A DNA stretch of 64,000 nucleotides from Hippophae tibetana (taxonomy: Eukaryota > Streptophyta > Magnoliopsida > Rosales > Elaeagnaceae): NCBI GenBank assembly GCA_037013495.1, contig JAZDXN010000013.1, forward strand, positions 1,364,001-1,428,000. Reading direction: 5' to 3'. Made by a program: the position numbers and the translations under genes. This document shows, in pieces, positions 1 to 9,559 of the stretch. The first letter of the stretch is position 1. Every line of letters begins with the position of its first letter. The notes under the pieces were generated by a model. That model was given only the letters and a program-made list of their open reading frames with translations. It did not search any database and was not told the DNA's origin.

Positions 1-29
1 TTGTACGATTAGTAAAAGAAATATCTTCT

Positions 30-60
30 TAACAAGCTTCTAGCAATTAGTTACTTGTTA
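30..60. repeat. Inverted repeat TAACAAG...CTTGTTA (one per monomer, first example)
   Basis: TAACAAG at 30-36 is the reverse complement of CTTGTTA at 54-60, with a 17-base loop that contains the rest of the HindIII-like site. Type A and C monomers keep the 7-base arms. Type B and right-domain monomers have GAAACAAG and keep 6 (AACAAG/CTTGTT). Some units (AATAAG, ACAAGG) weaken it. It may be a hairpin-capable dyad or coincidence. Confidence 0.5.
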
Positions 61-224
61 TTGAAGGGGTTTTCCTCATTACTGTTGGTTCCAAAATAAC
101 GAAGAGGTCTCATTTCATATACTAAATTTTTTTATGAGAGCTAATTAATCTATGCATAATTTAACGATGCAAACTGTCGGACACACGCTCCTGCGTATCT
201 TCCTTCAATGAAAAAGTACTTGAT

Positions 225-234
225 CGGTTAACCG
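225..234. repeat. Palindrome CGGTTAACCG in type A monomers (first example)
   Basis: This is a perfect 10-base palindrome in type A units. It shrinks to the 8-base GGTTAACC in most type B, C and right-domain units, where the next base is A. A few right-domain units lose it altogether (CGGTTAAGCA). It is a possible binding site for a dimeric protein; no function can be shown from sequence. Confidence 0.45.
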
Positions 235-260
235 CCAAACATTAAATACTTACATTCACA

Positions 261-2409
261 TTGCTTCTATGTATAATATTTTGTCACTTATGTTTTACCT
301 TACACTTTCTAGCCAACAAGATATATTTGCTCGTCATTGTGGCAAACCTGTCTAAACAAAATCATTTTGAAGGTAGACATATTGATGGAGCATTCTATAA
401 CTTGGAACCTGTAGTTTTGATACCTCAATGTACTTCAATTATGGTCAAACTCATGATTGCATGTCAAAGGGGAGAGGCACTTCGTTGTTGATTCCTAGGT
501 TTAGAAAGACCTTATCCTTTTGCACACAACAGTGTTCAATTTCATCAAGAATAGATTCATCTTCTTCTAGTCCTTGAAACTCAACAAGCCATAAAGGAGA
601 TGAATAGGTTGGAATGCATTAAGCAAGTTTTTTTGGTAACTTGAGCGTTTTATATTGGGGTTTTTAGTCGATTTCTCTATGTGAAGTTTGAAGTAATATT
701 TAGAAACGGAACTTTCTTTGTGTCATTAGTAAAAGAAATATCCTCGAAACAAGCTTCTAGCAATTAGGTACTTGTTATTGAAGGGGTTTTCCTAATTACA
801 GTTGGTTCCAAATTAACAAAGAGGTCTCATTTCATATGCTACTTTTTTTATGAGAGCTAATTAATCTATGCATAATTTAACGATGCAAAGTGTCATACAC
901 ACGTTCCTATGTATCTTCATTCAATGGCAAGGTACGTGATCGGTTAACCACGAAACATCTAATACTTACATCCACATTGCTTCTTGGTATAATATTTTGT
1001 CACTTATGTTTTATCTTACACTTTCTAGCGAACAAGATATATTTGCTCGTTATTGTGGCAAACCTATCTAAACAAAATCATTTTGCAAGTAGACATATTG
1101 ATAGAGCATTATATAACTTGGAACCTGTAGTTTTGATACCTCAATGTACTTCAATTATGGTCAAACTCATGATTTCATGTCAAAGCGGAGAGGCACTTCG
1201 TTTTTGATTCCTAGGTTTAGAAAGACCTTATCCTTTTGCACACAACAGTGTTCAATTTCATCAAGAATAGATTCATCTTCTTCTAGTCCTTTGAACTCAA
1301 CAAGCCATAAAGGAGATGAAAAGGTTGGAATGCATTAAGCAAGTTTTTTTGGTAACTTGAGCGTTTTATATTGGGGTTTTTATTCGATTTCTCTATGTGA
1401 AGTTTGAAGTAATCTTTAGAAACGGAACTTTCTTTGTGTCATTAGTAAAAGAAATATCCTCGAAACAAGCTTTTAGCAATTAGGTACTTGTTATTGAAGG
1501 GGATTTCCTAATTACAGTTGGTTCCAAAATAACAAAGAGGTCTCATTTCATATGCTACTTTTTTTATGAGAGCTAATTAATCTATGCATAATTTAACGAT
1601 GCAAAGTGTCATACACACGTTCCTACGTATCTTCATTCAATGGCAAGGTACGTGATCGGTTAACCAGGAAACATCTAATACTTACATCCACATTGCTTCT
1701 TGGTATAATATTTTGTCACTTATGTTTTATCTTACACTTTCTAGCGAACAAGATATATTTGCTCGTCATTGTGGCAAACCTATCTAAACAAAATCATTTT
1801 GCAGGTAGACATATTGATGGAGCATTCTCTAACTTGGAACCTGTAGTTTTGATACCTCAATGTACTTCAATTATGGTCAAACTCATGATTGCATGTCAAA
1901 GCGGAGAGGCACTTCGTTGTAGATTCCTAGGTTTAGAAACACCTTATCCTTTTGCACACAACTGTGTTCAATTTCATCAAGAATAGATTCATCTTCTTCT
2001 GGTCCTTGAAACTCAACAAGCCATATAGGAGATGAAAAGGTTGGAATGCATTAAGCAAGTTTTTTTGGTAACTTGAGCGTTTTATATTTGGGTTTTTAAT
2101 CGATTTCTCTATGTGAAGTTTGAAGTAATCTTTACAAACGGTACTTTCTTTGTACGATTAGTAAAAGAAATATCTTCTTAACAAGCTTCTAGCAATTAGT
2201 TACTTGTTATTGAAGGGGTTTTCCTCATTACTGTTGGTTCCAAAATAACGAAGAGGTCTCATTTCATATACTAAATTTTTTTATGAGAGCTAATTAATCT
2301 ATGCATAATTTAACGATGCAAACTGTCGGACACACGCTCCTGCGTATCTTCCTTCAATGAAAAAGTACGTGATCGGTTAACCGCCAAACATTAAATACTT
2401 ACATTGACA
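261..2409. repeat. Monomers 1-3 (A-headed chimera, B, B)
   Basis: Anchors are at 261, 977 and 1693. Monomer 1 has a type A head but a tail with GAAAGACC, ACAGTG and CCATAAAGG, as in type B units around 6.2 and 9.8 kb, so it is a mosaic. Monomers 2 and 3 resemble monomers 10 and 11 (6695 and 7411), but monomer 2 lacks the one-base insertion TAATAACTT that marks the later five-unit repeat. This stretch looks like an older or partial relative of the five-monomer repeat at 5978-13140. Confidence 0.8.
1606..1986 (+). other. Recurrent monomer reading frame (representative; not called a gene)
   Basis: Each monomer holds one plus-strand frame crossing the anchor. In type B units with AGA in place of TGA late in the frame it runs 126 codons from a GTG, as here. 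The conceptual product begins with hydrophobic residues (LLLGIIFCHLCFILHFLANK), followed by NLEPVVLIPQCTSIMVKLM and a tail ending PFAHNCVQFHQE. I do not recognise it. The only in-frame ATG in most copies is late, within SIMVKLM. Many copies carry a TGA after ALRC, frameshifts (39106, 41248, 44821, 6695, 49116) or stops (28370, 30518), and differences between subfamilies often change the amino acid. This fits a passive frame or an ancient coding relic, not an active gene. Confidence 0.3.
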
Positions 2410-3109
2410 TTGCTTCTATGTATAATATTTTGTCACTTATGTTTTATCAAACACATTCTAGCGAACAACATGTATTTGCTCGTCATTGTGGCAAACCTAT
2501 CCAAACAAAATCCTTTTGCTAGTATTCTATAACTTGGAACCTGTAGTTTTGATACCTCAATGTACTTCAATTATGGTCAAACTCATGATTGCATGTCAAA
2601 GCGGAGAGGCACTTCGTTGTTGATTCCTAGGTTTAGAAAGACCTTATCCTTTTGCACACAACCGTGTTCAATTTCATCAAGAATAGATTCATCTTCTTCT
2701 GGTCCTTGAAACTCAACAAGCCACATAGGACATGAAAAGGTTGGAATGCATTAAGCATGTTTTTTTGGTAACTTCAGCATTTTATATTTGGGTTTTTAGT
2801 CGATTTCTCTATGTGAAGTTTGAAGAAATCTTTACAAAGGGTACTCTTTTTGTACCATTAGTAAAAGAAATATTTTCGTAACAAGCTTCTGGAAATTAGT
2901 TACTTGTTATTGTAGGGGTTTTCCTCATTACAGTTTGTTCCAAAATAACGAAGAGGTCTCATTTCATATACTACATTTTTTTATGAGAGCTAATTAATCT
3001 ATGCATAATTTAACGATGCAAACTGTCGGACACACGCTCCTGCATATCTTCCTTCAATGAAAAAGTACGTGATCGGTTAACCGCCAAACATTAAATACTT
3101 ACATTCACA
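2410..3109. repeat. Deleted monomer 4 (700 bp)
   Basis: This type A unit is about 16-17 bp short. The deletion removes most of the stretch between TTTTGC and ATTCTATAAC near 2518-2526, where other units read GGTAGACATATTGATGGAGC. It also has private changes (CAAACACATTCTAG, CAACATGTATTTG), which break the recurrent reading frame. The deletion is found in no other copy in the window, so it is recent or was never amplified. Confidence 0.88.
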
Positions 3110-5977
3110 TTGCTTCTATGTATAATATTTTGTCACTTATGTTTTATCTTACACTTTCTAGCCAACAAGATATATTTGCTCGTCATTGTGGCAAACCTGT
3201 CTAAAAAAAATCATTTTGCAGGTAGACATATTGATGGAGCATTCTATAACTTTAAACCTGTAGTTTTGATACCTCAATTTACTTCAATTATGGTCAAACT
3301 CATGATTGCATGTCAAAGCGGAGAGGCACTTCGTTGTTGATTCCTAGGTTTAGAAAGACCTTATCCTTTTGCACACAACAGTGTTCAATTTCATCAAGAA
3401 TAGATTCATCTTCTTCTGGTCCTTGAAACTCAACAAGCCACATAGGACATGAAAAGGTTGGAATGCATTAAGCATGTTTTTTTGGTAACTTCAGCATTTT
3501 ATATTTGGGTTTTTAGTCGATTTCTCTATGTGAAGTTTGAAGAAATCTTTACAAAGGGTACTCTTTTTGTACCATTAGTAAAAGAAATATTTTCGTAACA
3601 AGGTTCTGGAAATTACTTACTTGTTATTGAAGAAGGTTTTCCTCATTACTATTGGTTCCAAAATAACGAAGAGGTCTCATTTCATATACTAAATTTTTTT
3701 ATGAGAGCTAATTAATCTATGCATAATTTAACGATGCAAACTGTCGGACACACCCTCCTGCGTATCTTTCTTCAATGAAAAAGTACATGATCGGTGAACC
3801 GCCAAACATTAAATACTTACATTCACATTGCTTCTATGTATAAAATTTTGTCACTTATGTTTTATCTTACACTTTCTAGCGAACAAGATATATTTGCTCG
3901 TCATTGTGGCAAACCTATGTAAACAAAATCATTTTGCAGGTAGACATATTGATGGAGCATTCTATAACTTGGAACCTGTAGTTTTGATACCTCAATGTAC
4001 TTCAATTATGGTCAAACTCATGATTGCATGTCAAAGCGGAGAGGCACTTCGTTGTAGATTCCTAGGTTTGGAAACACCTTATCCTTTTGCACACAACCGT
4101 GTACAATTTCATCAAGAATAGATTCATCTTCTTCTGGTCCTTGAAACTCAACAAGCCACATAGGACATGAAAAGGTTGGAATGCATTAAGCATGTTTTTT
4201 TGGTAACTTCAGCATTTTATATTTGGGTTTTTAGTCGATTTCTCTATGTGAAGTTTGAAGAAATCTTTACAAAGGGTACTCTTTTTGTACCATTAGTAAA
4301 AGAAATATTTTCGTAACAAGGTTCTGGAAATTACTTACTTGTTATTGAAGGGGTTTTCCCCATTACTATTGGTTCCAAAATAACGAAGAGGTCTCATTTC
4401 ATATACTAAATTTTTTTATGAGAGCTAATTAATCTATGCATAATTTAACGATGCAAACTGTCGGACACACCCTCCTGCGTATCTTTCTTCAATGAAAAAG
4501 TACATGATCGGTGAACCGCCAAACATTAAATACTTACATTCACATTGCTTCTATGTATAAAATTTTGTCACTTATGTTTTATCTTACACTTTCTAGCGAA
4601 CAAGATATATTTGCTCGTCATTGTGGCAAACCTATCTAAACAAAATCATTTTGCAGGTAGACATATTGAAGGAGCATTCTATAACTTGGAACCTGTAGTT
4701 TTGATACCTCAATGTACTTCAATTATGGTCAAACTCATGATTGCATGTCAAAGCGGAGAGGCACTTCGTTGTAGATTCCTAGGTTTGGAAACACCTTATC
4801 CTTTTGCACACAACCGTGTACAATTTCATCAAGAATAGATTCATCTTCTTCTGGTCCTTGAAACTCAACAAGCCACATAGGACATGAAAAGGTTGGAATG
4901 CATTAAGCATGTTTTTTTGGTAACTTCAGCATTTTATATTTGGGTTTTTAGTCGATTTCTCTATGTGAAGTTTGAAGAAATCTTTACAAAGAGTACTCTT
5001 TTTGTACCATTAGTAAAAGAAATATTTTCGTAACAAGCTTCTGGAAATTAGTTACTTGTTATTGTAGGGGTTTTCCTCATTACAGTTTGTTGCAAAATAA
5101 CGAAGAGGTCTCATTTCATATACTACATTTTTTTATGAGAGCTAATTAATCTATGCATAATTTAACGATGCAAACTGTCGGACACACGCTCCTGCATATC
5201 TTCCTTCAATGAAAAAGTACGTGATCGGTTAACCGCCAAACATTAAATACTTACATTCACATTGCTTCTATGTATAATATTTTGTCACTTATGTTTTATC
5301 TTACACTTTCTAGCCAACAAGATATATTTGCTCGTCATTGTGGCAAACCTATCTAAACAAAATCATTTTGCAGGTAGACATATTGATGGAGCATTCTATA
5401 ACTTGGAACCTGTAGTTTTGATACCTCAATGTACTTCAATTATGGTCAAACTCATGATTGCATGTCAAAGCGGAGAGGCACTTCGTTGTAGATTCCTAGG
5501 TTTAGAAACACCTTATCCTTTTGCACACAACCGTGTTCAATATCATCAAGAATAGATTCATCTTCTTCTGGTCCTTGAAACTCAACAAGCCACATAGGAC
5601 ATGAAAAGGTTGGAATGCATTAAGCATGTTTTTTTGGTAACTTGAGCATTTTATATTTGGGTGTTTAGTCGATTTCTCTATGTGAAGTTTGAAGTAATCT
5701 TTAGAAACGGAACTTTCTTTGTGTCATTAGTAAAAGAAATATCCTCAAAACAAGCTTCTAGCAATTAGGTACTTGTTATTGAAGGGGTTTTCCTAATTAC
5801 AGTTGGTTCCAAAATAACAAAGAGGTCTCATTTCATATGCTACTTTTTTTATGAGAGCTAATTAATCTATGCATAATTTAACGATGCAAAGTGTCATACA
5901 CACGTTCCTACGTATCTTCATTCAATGGCAAGGTACGTGATCGGTTAACCACGAAACATCTAATACTTACATCCACA
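3110..5977. repeat. Type A monomer run (monomers 5-8)
   Basis: Anchors are at 3110, 3828, 4545 and 5262, with spacings of 718, 717, 717 and 716. All share GGACATGAAAAGG, CTTCAGCATTTT, GAAGAAATC, TACTCTTTTTGTACC and TTCTGGAAATTA, which are rare elsewhere. Monomer 5 is a mosaic: its tail up to ACAGTG is B-like, while the rest is A. The end of monomer 8 switches to GGGTGTTTAGTCG, the lead-in that also precedes the second five-monomer repeat. Confidence 0.82.
3828..5261. repeat. Near-identical monomer doublet (monomers 6 and 7)
   Basis: Two adjacent 717-bp units share otherwise private variants: GTATAAAATTTTG, GGTGAACCGCC upstream of the anchor, GTTTGGAAACACC and GTGTACAATTTC. They differ at only a few bases, for example CTATGTAAAC versus CTATCTAAAC and TTGATGG versus TTGAAGG. 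This is best explained by a recent single-unit tandem duplication. Confidence 0.82.
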
Positions 5978-8900
5978 TTGCTTCTTGGTATAATATTTTG
6001 TCACTTATGTTTTATCTTACACTTTCTAGCGAACAAGATATATTTGCTCGTCATTGTGGCAAACCTATCTAAACAAAATCATTTTGCGGGTAGACATATT
6101 GATGGAGCATTCTATAACTTGGAACCTGTAGTTTTGATACCTCAATTTACTTCAATTATGGTCAAACTCATGATTGCATGTCAAAGCGGAGAGGCACTTC
6201 GTTGTTGATTCCTAGGTTTAGAAAGACCTTATCCTTTTGCACACAACAGTGTTCAATTTCATCAAGAATAGATTCATCTTCTTCTAGTCCTTGAAACTCA
6301 ACAAGCCATAAAAGAGATGAAAAGGTTGGAATGCATTAAGCAAGTTTGTTTGGTAACTTGAGCGTTTTATATTGGGGTTTTTAGTCGATTTCTCTATGTG
6401 AAGTTTGAAGTAATATTTATAAACGGAACTTTCTTTGTGTCATTAGTAAAAGAAATATCCTCGAAACAAGCTTCTAGCAATTAGGTACTTGTTATTGAAG
6501 GGGTTTTCCTAATTACAGTTGGTTCCAAATTAACAAAGAGGTCTCATTTCATATGCTACTTTTTTTATGAGAGCTAATTAATCTATGCATAATTTAACGA
6601 TGCAGAGTGTCATACACACGTTATTACGTATCTTCATTCAATGGCAAGGTACGTGATCGGTTAACCACGAAACATCTAATAACTTACATCCACATTGCTT
6701 CTTGGTATAATATTTTGTCACTTATGATTTATCTTACACTTTCTAGCGAACAAGATATATTTGCTCGTCATTGTGGCAAACCTATCTAAACAAAATCATT
6801 TTGCAGGTAGACATATTGATGGAGCATTCTATAACTTGGAACCTGTAGTTTTGTTACCTCAATGTACTTCAATTATGGTCAAACTTATGATTTCATGTCA
6901 AAGCGGAGAGGCATTTCGTTTTTGATTCCTAGGTTTAGAAAGACCTTATCCTTTTGCACACAACAGTGTTCAATTTCATCAAGAATAGATTCATCTTCTT
7001 CTAGTCCTTGAAACTCAACAAGCCATAAAGGAGATGCAAAGGTTGGAATGCATTAAGCAAGTTTTTTTGGTAACTTGAGCGTTTTATATTGGGGTTTTTA
7101 GTCGATTTCTCTATGTGATGTTTGAAGTAATCTTTAGAAACGGAACTTTCTTTGTGTCATTAGTAAAAGAAATATCCTCGAAACAAGCTTCTAGCAATTA
7201 GGTAATTGTTATTGAAGGGGTTTTCCTAATTACAGTTGGTTCCAAAATACCAAAAAGGTCTCATTTCATATGCTACTTTTTTTATGAGAGCTAATTAATC
7301 TATGCATAATTTAACGATGCAAAGTGTCATACACACGTTCCTACGTATCTTCATTCAATGGCAAGGTACGTGATCGGTTAACCACGAAACATCTAATACT
7401 TACATCCACATTGCTTCTTGGTATAATATTTTGTCACTTATGTTTTATCTTACACTTTCTAGCGAACAAGATATATTTGCTCGTCATTGTGGCAAACCTA
7501 TCTAAACAAAATCATTTTGCAGGTAGACATATTGATGGAGCATTCTATAACTTGGAACCTGTAGTTTTGATACCTCAATGTACTTCAATTATGGTCAAAC
7601 TCATGATTGCATGTCAAAGCGGAGAGGCACTTCGTTGTAGATTCCTAGGTTTAGAAACACCTTATCCTTTTGCACACAACTGTGTTCAATTTCATCAAGA
7701 ATAGATTCATCTTCTTCTGGTCCTTGAAACTCAACAAGCCATATAGGAGATGAAAAGGTTGGAATGCATTAAGCAAGTTTTTTTGGTAACTTGAGCGTTT
7801 TATATTTGGGTTTTTAGTCGATTTCTCTATGTGAAGTTTGAAGTAATCTTTACAAACGGTACTTTCTTTGTACGATTAGTAAAAGAAATATCTTCTTAAC
7901 AAGCTTCTAGCAATTTGTTACTTGTTATTGAAGGGGTTTTCCTCATTACTGTTGGTTCCAAAATAACGAAGAGGTCTCATTTCATATACTAAATTTTTTT
8001 ATGAGAGCTAATTAATCTATGCATAATTTAACGATGCAAACTGTCGGACACACGCTCCTGCGTATCTTTCTTCAATGAAAAAGTACATGATCGGTTAACC
8101 GCCAAAAATTAAATACTTACATTCACATTGCTTCTATGTATAATATTTTGTCACTTATGTTTTATCTTACACTTTCTAGCGAACAAGATATATTTGCTCG
8201 TCATTGTGGCAAACCTATCTAAACAAAATCATTTTGCAGGTAGACATATTGATGGAGCATTCTATAACTTGGAACCTGTAGTTTTGATACCTCAATGTAC
8301 TTCAATTATGGTCAAACTCATGATTGCATGTCAAAGCGGAGAGGCACTTCGTTGTTGATTCCTAGGTTTAGAAACACCTTATCCTTTTGCACACAACCGT
8401 GTTCAATTTCATCAAGAATAGATTCATCTTCTTCTGGTCCTTAAAACTCAACAAGCCACATAGGACATGAAAAGGTTGGAATGCATTAAGCATGTTTTTT
8501 TGGTAACTTCAGCATTTTATATTTGGGTTTTTAGTCGATTTCTCTATGTGAAGTTTGAAGAAATCTTTACAAAGGGTACTCTTTTTGTACCATTAGTAAA
8601 AGAAATATTTTCGTAACAAGCTTCTGGAAATTAGTTACTTGTTATTGTAGGGGTTTTCCTAATTACAGTTGGTTCCAAAATAACGAAGAGGTCTCATTTC
8701 ATATGCTACTTTTTTTATGAGAGCTAATTAATCTATGCATAATTTAACGATGCAAACTGTCGGTCACACGCTCCTGCGTATCTTCCTTCAATGGCAAGGT
8801 ACGTGATCGGTTAACCACCAAACATCTAATACTTACATCCACATTGCTTCTAGGTATAATATTTTGTCACTTATCTTTTATCTTACACTTTCTAGCGAAC

Positions 8901-9559
8901 AAGATATATTTGCTCGTCATTGTGGCAAACCTATCTAAACAAAATCATTTTGCAGGTAGACATATTGATGGAGCATTCTATAACTTGGAACCTGTAGTTT
9001 TGATACCTCAATGTATTTCAATTATGGTCAAACTCATGATTGCATGTCAAAGCGGAGAGGCACTTCGTTGTTGATTCCTAGGTTTAGAAACACCTTATCC
9101 TTTTGCACACAACCGTGTTCAATTTCATCAAGAATAGATTCATCTTCTTCTGGTCCTTGAAACTCAACAAGCCACATAGGACATGAGAAGGTTGGAATGC
9201 ATTAAGCATGTTTTTTTGGTAACTTGAGCATTTTATATTTGGGTGTTTAGTCGATTTCTCTATGTGAAGTTTGAAGTAATCTTTAGAAACGGAACTTTCT
9301 TTGTGTCATTAGTAAAAGAAATATCCTCAAAACAAGCTTCTAGCAATTAGGTACTTGTTATTGAAGGGGTTTTCCTAATTACAGTTGGTTCCAAAATAAC
9401 AAAGAGGTCTCATTTCATATGCTACTTTTTTTATGAGAGCTAATTAATCTATGCATAATTTAACGATGCAAAGTGTCATACACACGTTCCTACGTATCTT
9501 CATTCAATGGAAAGGTACGTGATCGGTTAACCACGAAACATCTAATACTTACATCCACA
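5978..9559. repeat. Five-monomer higher-order repeat, copy 1 (B-B-B-A-C)
   Basis: Anchors are at 5978, 6695, 7411, 8128 and 8844. The next copy lies 3582 bp downstream. Markers shared only with copy 2 at the same place include GTTTGTTTGGTAAC with AAAAGAGATG in the first unit, CCAAATTAAC, a one-base insertion giving TAATAACTT before the second anchor, GAGATGCAAAGG and GTGATGTTTGAAG in the second unit, and CCAAAATACC before the third. The duplicated segment appears to begin before the anchor, near 5.6 kb, because the lead-in GGGTGTTTAGTCG also precedes copy 2. Confidence 0.88.

Larger units (their letters stand above)
1..260. repeat. Truncated monomer at the left window edge
   Basis: This is the last ~260 bp of a type A monomer head, cut by the window start. 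It matches 2151-2409 with only two differences I can find (T/G in the AAAGTAC-TGATC region and C/G just before the anchor). That is three monomers downstream and suggests a ~2.15-kb duplication relationship. Confidence 0.9.

Noticed and set aside
1..716. Short sub-repeats inside the monomer that might reveal a smaller ancestral unit
   Set aside because: Scanning one unit by eye showed only weak similarities (CTTCTTCT, GAAG-containing pieces). No regular internal period was convincing.
883..939. Short ATG frame of 18 codons starting MQSV in monomer heads
   Set aside because: ATGCAA is present in nearly all units, but the frame ends after 14-18 codons at a place that differs by type (TGA at CAATGA or GGTACGTGA/GGTACCTGA). 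There is no sign of translation signals.
1190..1215. CENP-B box-like motif around CTTCGTTGTAGATTCC
   Set aside because: Only the TTCG start and a few spaced bases fit. The CGGG core end of the mammalian motif is missing in all units I checked.
1360..1400. Plant telomere-like or replication-origin-like motifs (TTTAGGG, TTTTATATTTGG)
   Set aside because: No tandem TTTAGGG is present. The TTTTATATTTGG match to the yeast origin consensus is one base short and is expected by chance in AT-rich DNA.
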